Shown here: positions 45,941-57,378 of the stretch, in pieces
How positions within the stretch are numbered: position 1 is the first letter of the stretch
Layout of the letters: each line of letters starts with the position of its first letter
From: Taxillus chinensis
Lineage: Eukaryota; Streptophyta; Magnoliopsida; Santalales; Loranthaceae
Assembly: GCA_023512835.1 (NCBI GenBank)
Contig: CM042089.1
Span: forward strand, 52,447,427-52,511,426
Length of the DNA: 64,000 bases
Direction of reading: 5' to 3'
Translations under genes and position numbers: made by a program
The notes under the pieces: generated by a model
Told to the model about the DNA's origin: nothing
The model's database searches: none
The model's input: the letters and a program-made list of their open reading frames with translations, nothing else

Positions 45941-46404
45941 TCTTACTACACTAAGTAAGGAACGCAAACGTCAAAACGAATTCAAATCTATTGAGTCTTA
46001 CTTCCTCTACCCCATTTATGAATTCTACTATCACATGGCATTACACCCATTGCACACATTGCATCAATCCACATTGCACACAGCTCGGTCCATATTGCAC
46101 ACATCTTAAATATATGGGGACTCTTCCAAGAAAAATCAGAGTTGCACAATTCGCACTTTATCATGTTATTCATAACTTTCCTTTTATTACAGTTACAATT
46201 TTAACAGTTATCCATACTTTCACACATAACAACAAATGCAACTAGTGCCCTAATGCCAATGCATGCAAATCTTACCACAGAACTGGACTACCCCAAGTAC
46301 ACCTTAGAGGCTCAAAGAGGACCATGTTGATCAGGCACGTCCCTCCAGGCTCCTCCAAAGGACTCAAGATAACCAGATCCGCCCACTACCCTAGGCCAAC
46401 TAGA

Positions 46405-46420
46405 CCATGCTTTGATACCA
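46405..46420 (-). other. primer binding site of Tekay-2
   Basis: TGGTATCAAAGCATGG on the minus strand, initiator-Met-like, three bases from the LTR. Confidence 0.85.
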
Positions 46421-46423
46421 TAT

Positions 46424-47991
46424 TGTCATGCCCCGGATTTCCAACCCGAGGAAACCGGTTTGTGACCCCCTTTACCCACCCAGTGGGCAAAGAGTTGGGA
46501 TTATTTCCACATAGGACTTTACGCACATTCACAATAAATATCCACAAAAACAAAATCATATTATTAATAATTTCAAACCACAATTAAGTGTTTACAAACC
46601 AAACATTGCCTTTATTACAGTCAAAACCCTTTTACAATCTTTCCCCACTGGTTTACATCATATTCCACTGGGAACATTTAAACAAAGCAACATGGCAAAA
46701 CTGTCTTCCACCTTGGTATTCCCACATAACACCTGTAGGTCCCAGAAAGAAAAGAAAAACAATAGGAGGGGTGAGCAACCACAGCTCAGTAGGGATCATG
46801 TCTCCCTAACCCATCCCATGCTCCTAGCACCTACATGTCAACGTGTACTGGTGCAGTGTCGTGATACAAGTATGTACAGGTTTTATTCAACTTAAATAAA
46901 TATGACAGCATACAAACCACAAGGGCAAACACAACTATTTCAGGCTCCACGGCCACACAGGCCCGCATCCACAGCCACACAGGCTCACAATCATAGCCAC
47001 ACAGGCCCACAATCAACCACACAAACTCACAATCAGCCACATAGGCTCACAACCAGCCACACAAACTCCACAATCAGCCACACAGGCTCACAACCAGCCA
47101 CACAGGCTCCACAATCAGCCACACAGGCTCACAACCAGCCACACAGGCTCACAACCAGCCACACAGGCATACAACCAACCATACAAGCTCACAACCAAGC
47201 ACACATGCATACAATCAAACACATAACATGTATCCCAAGCACACAGGCCTAAAATCAAACACATAGCATGCATCTCAGCCACACAGGCATAAAATCAAAC
47301 ACTTAGCATGCATCTCAGCCACATAGGCATAAAATCAAACAAATAGCATGCATCTCAGCCACATAGGCATAAAATCAAGCACATAACTTACATCTCAGCC
47401 ACATAGGCATATAATCAAATATATTTTCCCCCGAAAACCTCAAGGTTTCCCCACGTGAACCTACAGCAGAACGAAGCCTAACGAACAACACAGACATTCC
47501 AAATGGCCTCTAAGACCCACTGCCACGCAACGAACCCCAAGAGTTTACACCAAATAAAATATGCCATTGAAGGCCAACATCTATATAGGAGATCACACCT
47601 ATATGGATTTACATATATATATTATAACAACAATGACAATACTCTACAAATCATCTACCACAGGGCCTCACCCCGGAATGGGACTAGAAGAGACAGAACC
47701 CCTACCTCAAAAGGTTCCTCCTTGCTCTTGCTCCCACGTTAGACGTCGTCAACCCACGCGAGTCACCCCAGCAGCAGCGCTCAAGAACTCTCTCTTTTTC
47801 CCTCTCTCTCTCTCTCTCTCTCTGTGATGGCTGTGGCGACTAACAACAAAAACCCTAAACCTAAAACAAAGAGAGCTCTTCCTTATATAGACCTCAATTA
47901 TCAAAACGACGTAGTTTTGATAAATGAAATCCCACCATCAAAATGACGTAGTTTTGAGAAATGAAACACACCATCAAAACGATGAAGCTTT
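46424..47991 (-). repeat. 5' LTR of Tekay-2, interrupted
   Basis: Matches 39761-41608 over its first 1,568 bases, then breaks after 'gatgaagcttt', where the Ogre element starts. The left LTR continues at this point with 'gataaatg', so that continuation is expected beyond the window after a gcttt duplication. Confidence 0.88.
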
Positions 47992-50899
47992 TGTCATTAC
48001 TGGTTTTCGTCCGGGCCCTTTTGGGGTGAGCTCAAACTAAACCAATGGTGAGAAATTTTAGAGTCGCCACCAGTTGTTTTTGGGGTACAGTTGGATACCC
48101 TCTACTTCGAGTAGTTTTAAGTGTGTGGTCTGCGTTATCAGAGATGGGTTCGGGAGTTGGTTACGTGTAGGGAAGGATTAGCACCCCTACAACGCCCTTT
48201 CGGTATCTAATTTAGGAGGGGGAGGTTTTATTTTATTTGTACTGCCATAGCTGGGTTAAGTTTCCTAAAAAGTCTAGGATTTTTATTTAGCTAAATTATT
48301 TATTAAGGCCATGGTTAAAATGGATTTATCCTAAATTTCTAAAGGGAATCCTAAAAAGTTTTGGGTTTTGTTTGAAATGGAGAACGAGACCCTATAGGTT
48401 GGTTTTGGGTTTTTGGTTTTGTTTTGGAGTCCTAGAAAATGATTTTTTTTATTTTCCCTTTTTTTTGTTTTTTTGTTTTGTTTTTTTGTTGGAAGACATT
48501 TGGAATACATTTCATGAAAACATTTTCAAAACATGTTGTTGAAGATATTTTTTTAAAAAAAGGATATTTTATTGGAAAAACGTTTTGTTTTGTTTTGTTT
48601 TGTTTTTTTGTTTTCTTTTTTGTTTTTTTGAAATTGGAAATGCATATATCAAAATAGATGTGGAGTGTGTGAGTGTGACATCCACAAAAAATAAAATCAC
48701 TCTTTTTTTTCTTTTTTTCTTTTTCTTCATCCTTTCCCTTTGCTCTCCCTCTTTTTTCCTTTGTTGTTTTTCTTTTTTTACTACACTTTACATATTACAC
48801 ATACACATAGGAAGAAATACAGGGAAAATGCAATGGAAAAAGGTTGAAAAGCAATTACATCAAATGTAGATGAACTAAAAAACGAAAATTAGAAAAATGC
48901 TAAAACAAATACATCAAATATAGATACAAGTCAGCTAAAAAAAAGAGTGAAAAGATAAGGGCTGAACCGATTTTGAATCTTCTGCTTGAGCTCCCCCTCG
49001 ATGCCGATGGTCACCACCGCTTAGAACCAAGCAAGATTTGATAACGAGGTTTGTGAGGGGGGGTTTCTTGGTATTTGAAGAGATGTATTTTCTGGGTTTG
49101 ATATCCTTGCTGGCTGGATATAAGGAGGGTAAGCGTGAGGAGTGGGGATTGGAACAGGATTGGTATCCCCCTCTCTCTTTCTTTCTCTCTCCATGAACCA
49201 GGTTTTTTCAATCCCCCTCTCTCCCTTTTTTTTTTCAACGAATCTCCCCCTCTCTCTGTTTTTTTTTTGATGGCTCTCTTCAACGAAAACAGGCTCTCTC
49301 TCTTTTTTTTTTTTTTTATGTTTCGCTCCACTCTCTTGCCCAGGGGCGACTCAGGCGTTCTCTCTTTTTTTTTTTTTTTTTTTTTCGGGGTCCTCCTCCC
49401 TCTTTTTTGATGACTCTCTTCAACGAAAAAAGGCTCTCCCCTTTCAATCCACCCGAAGAACTCTCTCGTGCGCAGGGTCAAGACTGCATCTTAAGGGCTG
49501 CAGAAAATTTTTGGCTGGATTCTCATTAATTGCTGCATTTAATGCTCTATTATGAAGGCAGCGTTTTTTAATTATAGATTCTATATTTTGTCTGGTGGAC
49601 AGCTTGTGCGGGAAACAGGGGAGCTCGTGATTGCCTTTTTGAAGTTGTATTTTAGCAGCACATGTGGTTGACAGGTTGGTGAGTTATTCCTTGTTAGGTG
49701 GCCAGCGCAGAAGACGGGTCTCGTGAAGCCAGCGAGGAAGTCAGTGAGAAAAATCAGCGAAGGCAAAAAAACAGGGTCGGAGGTTCGAAGTGTCGGCAGG
49801 TCGGAGCGTCGGCAGGGTCGAAGCTTCGGTGGGTCGAATTTCAGTGGGGCAAAAGTCAACGGTCAACGGGTCGAAGTGTCGGCAGGTCGAAGGTCAACGG
49901 TCAACGGGCCGAAAACTTACTGGTATTGCAGGTCAAGGTTCGAAGGTCGGAGTGTCGGCAGGTCGAAGGTCAACGGTTAACGGGTTGAAGGGTCGAAGGT
50001 CAGAGGTTGACAGGCTTCGAGGGTCCGAGGGTCGTAGGTCAAGGTTCGAAAGTCGCGGGTCGAAGTGTCGGCAGCGAGGCTTCGAGGGTCAAAGGTGAAA
50101 GGCGTACGGGTACCGCGGGTCGAAGGTCGGAGTGTCGGCAGCGAGGCTTCGAGGGTGGAAGGGTCGAAGGTCAGAAATCAGCAGGTCAACGGGGCTTCGA
50201 GGCTTCGAGGTTTCAATGCTTTGAGGCTTCGATGCTTCGAGGCTTCGGGGCTTCGAGCTTCGGGGCTTTGAGGCTTCGGGACTTCGGGGCTTCGAGCTTC
50301 GGGGCTTCGAGGCTTCGGGGCTTCGGGGCTTCGAGCTTCGGGGCTTCGAGGCTTCGAAGGTCAACGGGTCGCAGTGTCGGCAGGTCAACGGTCAACGGTC
50401 AACCCCAAAGTTTTTTTTTAATTACCTTTTTACCCCCATCAAAAATGCAAAAATGGATAATCTTCCAGGAATTGTTTGGGGAGATCCGTATTCGCCTACA
50501 TAGGCATTTTGAAGAGTTTCGCATGATCACTTTTGCGGGCAGTTTGACCAGGGGCATTGACCGTCTTTTGGCAAGTTTGACTTTTTCCAACGAAAGTTGT
50601 TTTGGCCATAACTTCTTCATTTTAAGTCTGATTTGAGCTCGATCAAGTGCGTTGGTCTCGAATTTTCATCCTCCAACACCTGGTGTTGGTCTTGGGGCGC
50701 TTCAAGGACTTGTAGCAAAAGTCATTAATTTTGAACTCCCCCATCCGTGTCAATTGTATCCATCCCATGCAGATTGAGGTAGACCATTCCTTGGAAGTAT
50801 GGGATCATTGTGGACCTGTTCAATAAGGTATATGGCATGGGTAGAAAGGTATATCAAATGGGGTTAGTATGTCCAACCCGGACAAAATAGGGTCCTACA
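47992..50899 (-). repeat. 3' LTR of Ogre
   Basis: 2,908 bp, from TGTAGGACCCTATTTTGTCC (50899) to CCAGTAATGACA (47992) on the minus strand. Its first 790 bases match 63211-64000 closely. It includes T/G-rich low-complexity DNA (48380-48640, 49210-49400) and a GGTCAACGG/GGCTTCGA repeat block (49770-50403). Confidence 0.92.
49770..50403. repeat. short-repeat block in the Ogre LTR
   Basis: Two kinds of unit: 49770-50160 mixes GTCGGCAGGTCGAAGG and GGTCAACGGTCAACGG phrases; 50190-50362 is an array of GAGGCTTCGGGGCTTCGAGC-like units. On the transcribed (minus) strand the first kind yields repeated TTGACC, the W-box core recognised by WRKY factors. Confidence 0.75.
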
Positions 50900-50912
50900 G
50901 CTGCCCCTCTTT
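50900..50912 (-). other. polypurine tract of Ogre
   Basis: AAAGAGGGGCAGC on the minus strand, directly before the 3' LTR. Confidence 0.85.
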
Positions 50913-51111
50913 GTGCACTGTTTGTATGCAAACAGCGTACAAAGATAAAAGGGAGTCATTTTGGACGGGTTCGAGCACTTACCTGACTTACCTAGAGGAA
51001 GAAGTGCGACGGTTGGGTTCGTCCCCGAGAGGGAAAAGGGGCTTCACAGGCCGGTGTGCTTGGATAATACCTTGATGAGGCATCTAAGGCCGCTTGATAC
51101 CAGAGATTGAA

Positions 51112-52580
51112 ATCCTACAACAATGATAGGCTTGAACTGAAAAAGAGAAAAGGCCCACAACAATGATAGGCTCGAATTGAAAAATGGAAAAAGGCCCACA
51201 ACAATGATGGGCTTGAATTGAAAACGGATAGCCCTCAGCAACGATGGGCTTGAACAGAAAATGGATAGCCCACAGCAACGAGAGGCTTAAAGTGAAAACG
51301 GGAAAGCCCACAGCAACGATAGGCTTAAAGTGAAAACAGGAAAATGAAAGGCCCACTGCAACGATAGGCTCGAATCGAAAATGGAAAGCCCACAGCAACG
51401 ATAGGCTTAAAGTGAAAACGGGAAAATGAAAGGCCCACTGCAACGATTGGCTCGAATCGAAAATGGAAAGCCCACAGCAACGATAGGCTTAAAGTGAAAA
51501 CGGGAAAATGAAAGGCCCACTGCAACGATAGGCTCGAATCGAAAATGGAAAGCCCACAGCAACGATAGGCTTAAAGTGAAAACGAGAAAGTGAAAGGCCC
51601 ACTGCAACGATAGGCTCGAATCGAAAATGGAAAGCCCACAGCAACGATAGGCTTAAAGTGAAAATGGGAAAGTGAAAGGCCCACTGCAACGATAGGCTCG
51701 AATCGAAAATGGAAAGCCCACAGCAACGATAGGCTTAAAGTGAAAACGGGAAAATGAAAGGCCCACTGCAACGATAGGCTCGAATCGAAAATGGAAAGCC
51801 CACAGCAACGATAGGCTTAAAGTGAAAACGGGAAAATGAAAGGCCCACTGCAACGATAGGCTCGAATTGAAAATGGAAAGCCCACAACAACGATAGGCTT
51901 AAAGTGAAAACGGGAAAATGAAAGGCCCACTGCAACGATAGGCTCGAATCGAAAATGGAAAGCCCACAAGAACGATAGGCTTAAAGTGAAAACGGGAAAA
52001 TAAAAGGCCCACCGCAACGATAGGCTCGAATTGAAAATGGAAAGCCCACAAGAACGATAGGCTTAAAGTGAAAACGGGAAAATGAAAGGCCCACTGCAAC
52101 GATAGGCTCGAATCGAAAATGGAAAGCCCACAGCAACGATAGGCTTAAAGTGAAAACGGGAAAATGAAAGGCCCACTGCAACGATAAGCTCGAATCGAAA
52201 ATGGAAAGCCCACAGCAATGATAGGCTTGAATTGAAAATGGATAGCCCACAGCAACGATAGGCTTGAATTGAAAATGGAAAGCCCACAGCAACGATAGGC
52301 TTAAAGTGAAAATGGGAAAATGAAAGGCCCACTGCAACGATAGGCTCGAATCGAAAATGGAAAGCCCACAACAACAATAGGCTTGAATTGCAAATGGATA
52401 GCCCACAGCAACGGTGGGTTTGAATTGAAAATGGATAGCCCGCAGCAACGATAGGCTTGAATTGAAAATGGAAAGCCCACAACAACGATAGGCTTGAATT
52501 GAAAATGGAAAGCCCACAAAGAACGATAGGCTTGAATCGAAAATGGAAAAAGGCCCACAACAATGATGGGCTTGAATTGG
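51112..52580. repeat. 82-bp tandem array in the Ogre 3' region
   Basis: The core of the array (about 51300-52200) has an 82-bp unit made of two related halves, each with CAACGATAGGCT. The flanks (51112-51290 and 52210-52580) are simpler arrays of half units. Copies in the centre are nearly identical and the edges are diverged. The array lies between integrase and the 3' LTR. Confidence 0.92.
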
Positions 52581-53792
52581 GAAGACTTGTTGGAGACAAA
52601 GAAATGGTATTTGGGGAAATGCTTTAAGGAATTGGTGAGTTTGGGAAGTAACCCAATTTAAGCTCCCTCTACGAGTTCACTCAAGGAGATCGCTCTACGA
52701 GGTGACCCAAAATGGGAAAAGGTTATCGAGTGCCAAAAGGATGCGTTTAGACCTTGGGGAAATTGTAAGGGAAGAGGTGTACAATTGAACCAAAGAAAGC
52801 AATGATAGCTTGATGAGAAGCTTGCTGGGTATGCTTCTAGGATCTTCAGAGGCGGTAACATTCCTGAAATCATAGAGCGTGCGGAATGTATGCAAATGAT
52901 GCATGGACTGCAATATGGTGTATGCAGGGATGCATAAACCTCAATTTGTGGTGAAATATGATGCTATGCGATGTAATGTGATGTATGTATTGAATGCCAT
53001 GTGATGTATCACTGAGGATTTGGCCGTTGTTGGAGAAGTCGGCTCATTCAACTTGTTGGGGAACGATGTTCTTTTTGGATGGAAAGTCCGTCCTGTCTTT
53101 GCTGGGGAACTCCCTGTTGTGCATGAAGGGTCTGTTAAATTTCGCTTCGCCACATTGAGGAGATTCATTTGACGGCTTCTCTGGGGACAATGATATCCCG
53201 TGGAGATATGAGTACTCCGAATTGGGGGCTTTAAGTTGTTTGGGGATTTTAAACTTGGCCCCACTCATAAGGCAATGCTAGAAGAGCTTACCGGGGATTT
53301 AAGATGTTCTACTCAAATGTGAAATGAAGACGATGTAACATGATTAAAGAGATAAAAAGATTTTTGCTGGTTTAATTCCACAAAACATATTTATATCATA
53401 AAAAGTGTCCTATTGTCATAATCTAATAAATAGAATCGCAAGTCTTTAAAAGCATAATGTACAAATTTGATTCGAGTGTGCCGGAGGTTTGACCAAGTCT
53501 TCCACTTGTTTGCGATCGCCGTTTTTTGGATGATGTTGTCTCTCCGCTTGCAACGGACCCTATTTGTTGTGGTCCTGATCCTTTCGGTTTACGATCGAAC
53601 CGATTTCACCCTTCAAGATTTATTGTTGGCTTTGTATTTTACCCTTGGTGCCCTTTCGGGTTTTCACCAAGTCCGCCTTTGTTTTCTTTTTTGTCTTTTG
53701 TTGGAGCTTTGTATTTTACCCTTGGTGCCCTTTTGGGTTTTCACCAAGTCCGCTCATTACAGGAATGAGAATCTTGTTGGGAGACATGAGAG
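52581..53792 (-). other. Ogre 3' untranslated region, proximal part
   Basis: No recognisable coding sequence. It contains a direct duplication of 'tttgtattttacccttggtg' at about 53631 and 53711, each followed by a dyad (CTTGGTG ... CACCAAG). Confidence 0.6.
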
Positions 53793-55205
53793 TTAAGCAT
53801 AAAACTTTTTGACGGCGTTACTATTCACTGGATTAGGAAGCTCATCTCCATCCATTTTGGCAAGGATCAATGCGCCTCCCGAGAATGCTTTTTTCACAAC
53901 ATATGGGCCTTCATAATTGGGAGTCCACTTTCCTCGATGGTCATGCTGGATTGGCAAGATCTTCTTGAGAACAAGATCACCCTCTTGAAAGCTTCTGAGC
54001 TTCACCTTTTTATTGTAATTGTTCATCATTGTCTGTTGATACAGCTGTCCTCTGCAAACTGCTGCCAGGCGCTTGCCCTCAATTAAATTCAACTGCTCAT
54101 AACGACTTTGGGCCCATTCTGCTTCTTCGAGCTGAGTATCCTTAAGTACTCGGAGGGAAGGTATCTCCACTTCGACCGGTAGAACTGCTTCCATGCCATA
54201 GACCAAAGAAAATGGAGTTGCCCCAGTCGATGTGCGCACTGAGGTATGATAAGCATGCAAAGCGTAAGGTAGCTTCTCGTGCCAATCTTTGTACGTTTCA
54301 GTCATCTTTCTGATAATGTTCTTGATGTTCTTGTTGGCTGCCTCGACTGCTCCATCCATCTTTGGGCGATAGGGGGTCGAGTTGCGGTGTCGAATTTTGT
54401 ATGTTTCGCACAACCTCCCTATCATCCGGCTATTCAAATTGGCAGCATTGTCCGTTATGATCTGCTCGGGAAGACCATATCGGCATATGATATTGTTCCG
54501 TATAAATCGAAGTACCACAACCTGTGTGACATTAGCATATGATGCTGCTTCTACCCACTTGGTGAAGTAATCAATGGCTACCAAAATGAAACAATGACCA
54601 TTAGACGCTTTTGGAGATATTGGTCCGATAACGTCAATGCCCCAAAGTGAGAACGGCCACGGGGAGACCATCACGTGTAGTTTAGACGGCGGTACTTGAA
54701 TCTTGTTGCCATAAATTTTACACTTGAGGCATTTGCGCACATATTTAATGCAATCTTTTTCCATGGTGACCCAATAGTAGCCCATTCGCATGATTTGTCT
54801 TGTTAATGCATGTCCGTTTGCATGTGAACCACATTCCCCTTCGTGCACTTCTTTCATGATTTGCGTTGATTCTTCTTTTGCCACACACCGCAATAGCACC
54901 ATGTCGTGGTTTCTCTTATACAGAATTGAGCCATCGAAATAATAGTTGGATGCAGACCTTCGGATATTTCTTTTATAAGATTCAGTGGCCTCTGCTGGGT
55001 ATTCTTGCTTAAGTAAATATTGTTTGACGTCCTCAAACCAAGGTTTTTCTTCAGTATGTCCTTCAATGGCCATGCAATGTGCAGGAGCATCTTGTATACG
55101 GATATCGAAAGACTGAACTTCCAACTTTGTGTCTAGTCGAAGGAGGGAGGCTAGAGTTGCCGGCGCGTCAAGGAGCCTGGTTGCATTCCCTGGGCATATG
55201 CTCAA
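53793..55205 (-). CDS. Ogre integrase
   Basis: 470 open codons. The first 60 or so are linker. The zinc site has H and H in HEGECGSHANGHAL and C, C in VRKCLKC. The catalytic core has Asp in LWGIDVIGPI, Asp in IITDNAANL and Glu in DGAVEAANKNI, so D, D and E are all present. The C-terminal part (GDLVLKKI, GKWTPNYEGPYVVKKAF) is the usual Ty3 integrase tail, without a chromodomain, as expected for Tat/Ogre. It ends at the stop near 53793. It is separated from the second RNase H by a frame break at about 55205-55260. Confidence 0.9.
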   Translation of the reverse strand: MSICPGNATRLLDAPATLASLLRLDTKLEVQSFDIRIQDAPAHCMAIEGHTEEKPWFEDVKQYLLKQEYPAEATESYKRNIRRSASNYYFDGSILYKRNHDMVLLRCVAKEESTQIMKEVHEGECGSHANGHALTRQIMRMGYYWVTMEKDCIKYVRKCLKCKIYGNKIQVPPSKLHVMVSPWPFSLWGIDVIGPISPKASNGHCFILVAIDYFTKWVEAASYANVTQVVVLRFIRNNIICRYGLPEQIITDNAANLNSRMIGRLCETYKIRHRNSTPYRPKMDGAVEAANKNIKNIIRKMTETYKDWHEKLPYALHAYHTSVRTSTGATPFSLVYGMEAVLPVEVEIPSLRVLKDTQLEEAEWAQSRYEQLNLIEGKRLAAVCRGQLYQQTMMNNYNKKVKLRSFQEGDLVLKKILPIQHDHRGKWTPNYEGPYVVKKAFSGGALILAKMDGDELPNPVNSNAVKKFYA

Positions 55206-55590
55206 ATGTGATGTCTTCGAATTGCTCGGCTAACTCTGTAACATATTTCCTATATGGGATTCATTTGTGGTTTCGAGTCTCCCATTCACCCCTTACTTGA
55301 AAAATGATGAGTGCCGAATCGCCGAACACTCGCAATTTTTTGATTCCTTTGTGAATGGCTTCTTGAAGTCCCATCACACAAGCCTCATACTCTGCCACAT
55401 TGTTTGTACAAGGGAAAGTTAGCTTTGCTGCCATGGGGAAATGTTCGCCTTTTGGGGAGATCAGGATGGCCCCAACACCGTGACCTAAGAGACTAGAGGC
55501 TCCATCGAACCACATCGTCCATATGTCTGATACTTCGGCCGAAATGATGTTAATGTGCTCATCTCGGGAAGCCAATAGTCATGGGCTCAA
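55206..55590 (-). pseudogene. second RNase H domain (aRNH) of Ogre
   Basis: Open at 55261-55575. WFDGASSLLGHGVGAILISP, NNVAEYEACVMGLQEAI and LRVFGDSALIIFQV supply the Asp, Glu and Asp of an RNase H fold. This is an additional, archaeal-type RNase H known from Tat-lineage elements, placed between the normal RNase H and integrase. A frame break follows it toward integrase and precedes it toward the first RNase H. Confidence 0.82.
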
Positions 55591-56254
55591 AGTCTTCCAA
55601 CGCTCTATCTCGCCGGATAGTCGGCTATCGCACTTCCTTTTATGGCTTTTTGAGGTACGTAGATGATATCATACTCCGATAGGATCAACTGCCATTTGGC
55701 GATTCTTCCAGAAATGGATGGTTTTTCCAAGAGATATTTGAGCGGATCATGCCTTGAAATCAGCCATGTAGTATGATAAAGAGTGTATTGCCTCAATCTT
55801 CTCGTTATCCAGACAAGAGCACAACACGTCTTCTCTAAGGGGGTGTAGTTTTCTTCATTAATGGTGAACTAGGAATAAAGGCCGCTCCTTCTGCCGTAGA
55901 ATCTTGGCCCCAAGACACAACCCATGCGACTCGAAGGTCAAGATAAGATGAGGTCTACCGCATGGTGGGATCAAATGGGTGGTTAGGATATTGTTGATCT
56001 GTCAAAAGCTTCGACATTTGTCATTCCAAATTTCGGGTGTTCTTTCAAAGTCTTGAAAAAGGGTTCACAGTGGTGTCACTTGGGAAATAAATCGGGCAAT
56101 AAACGGCGCCCTAGAATCCTCTAACCTCCTAGGTCCGTGGTGCGATCTCTTGGATAGCTCGAACTTTATCCGGATCGATTTCCACTCCTTTTTGGCTCAC
56201 AAGAAACCCAACGGTTTTCCCGAGGGGTCCGAAAGGCACTTTTCGGGTTCAATT
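55591..56254 (-). pseudogene. degraded RT C-terminus and first RNase H of Ogre
   Basis: Broken by several indels. 55605-55796 still reads YTTWLISRHDPLKYLLEKP-like sequence, then ISGRIAKWQLILSEYDI and the end of the first RNase H. The rest (55800-56254) can be followed only in scraps across frames. Its catalytic residues cannot be placed. Confidence 0.7.
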
Positions 56255-57197
56255 TCAGTGATATTTCCGTAGCCTGTTGAAGAGCTTGCGGAGTACTTCG
56301 ATATGATCTTCGGTGCTTCGAGATTTGGCTATCATGTCGTCCACATATACCTCGACTTCTTTGTGCATCATGTCGTGGAATAGGGTCACCATGGCTCGAT
56401 GATAGGTTGCCCCTGCATTCCTCAGGCCAAAAGGCATCACGTTATAGCAAAAGGTGCCCCAAAGTGTCGTGAATGTGGTCCTCTCTTTGTGTTCGGGGGC
56501 CATACGAATTTGATTATAGCCCGAGAAACCATCCATGAAGGAGAATAGGGCATGTTTTGCTGTATTATCCACTAAGGTGTCAATATGAGGAAGCGGGAAG
56601 TTGTCTTTCGGACTGGCCCAATTCAGATCTCTATAGTCGACACACATGCGTACTTTGCCCCCTTTTTTTGGTACTGGTACAACATTAGCGACCCATTCTG
56701 GATAGTGGGAGACACTTAAGAAACCTGCATCCCATTGCTTTTTGACTTCTTCTTTAATTTTTAGTATCATCTCTGGCCTCATTCTTCGCAATTTCTGCTG
56801 TACTGGCCTGCACTCTGGCTTCACGGGTATGCGATGTTGCACTATATCTGTGTCTAACTCGGGCATATCTTGGTATGACCATGCAAAAATGTCGATGTAG
56901 CTTCTTAACAGCTTGATTAACTTCCTCCTGATGTCGGTAGCTATCAAAGACCCCACCCTCAATTCTTTTGGTTCGGCTGTCGTCCCCAAATTCACTGTTT
57001 CTACTGGGTCTTCACTTGGAACAGATAAATGGTCTTCCCTTTCCAATAGGCGTATAATCTCCCCTGGTAGCTCAGGTGTCTCTTCTATCTCATTCTCATC
57101 AGCTTCAAACATGGGCTGCTCCCAGTTTGGACTTTGGTCAAACCTTTGGCATCTCGTTTCGCTTTCGCATACTATGTTTTCATTGACATTGTGATAC
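56255..57197 (-). CDS. Ogre reverse transcriptase exon
   Basis: Open from the splice acceptor at 57197 to 56255. RT motifs in order: VVPVPKKGGKVRMCVDYRDL, FSFMDGFSGYNQI (first catalytic Asp), YNVMPFGLRNAGATY and VYVDDMIAKS (the catalytic Asp pair). Upstream is the acidic spacer (EADENEIEETPELPGE) common to this lineage. The frame fails at 56255, shortly after the YVDD box, by an indel, so the thumb and RNase H are uncoupled. Confidence 0.88.
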
Positions 57198-57378
57198 CTG
57201 TTTATAAGAGAATGACAAGTTGGTAACCAAATATGATATGCATATGTGATGAATGGAATGCACCATGAAAGATTTGAAAAACACATTTTATTGGAAGGTT
57301 TAAGGAAAAACAAATGTTCACAGCTTCAAAGTACATTAAAATAGAATACATTAAATCCCAGTGACCCGTAAGCATTAC
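57198..57378 (-). other. Ogre intron between protease and RT
   Basis: 181 bases on the minus strand: donor AT|GTAATGCTT at 57378, acceptor TTATAAACAG|GTATC at 57198, with T-rich sequence before the acceptor. The unspliced frame stops at the donor (TAA). Joining the exons restores one frame from protease into RT. An intron at this place is a known property of Ogre elements. Confidence 0.75.

Larger units (their letters stand above)
39761..47991 (-). mobile_element. Tekay/Del-type element (Tekay-2), interrupted by Ogre
   Basis: Same family as 7950-16996. Left LTR 39761-41608, polypurine tract 41609-41624, a degraded interior, primer site 46405-46420, right LTR from 46424. The right LTR stops at 47991, where the Ogre LTR begins; about 280 bases of it should lie beyond the window. 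The candidate target duplication is acact (39756-39760), not testable here. It is more decayed than the first copy and lacks most of integrase. Confidence 0.9.

Noticed and set aside
48439..48869. Phe-rich ORFs resembling membrane proteins
   Set aside because: Translation of T-rich low-complexity DNA inside the Ogre LTR; the same ORFs reappear in the second LTR.
51112..52580. CRISPR-like array of repeats
   Set aside because: Units are directly adjacent with no unique spacers, the genome is plant, and there are no cas genes. It is an ordinary tandem repeat.
51084..52599. Overlapping minus-strand reading frames with a repeated FSIRAYRC / HFKPIVAVG protein pattern
   Set aside because: They are translations of the 82-bp tandem array; the frames recur at the array period and have no independent start, domain or context.
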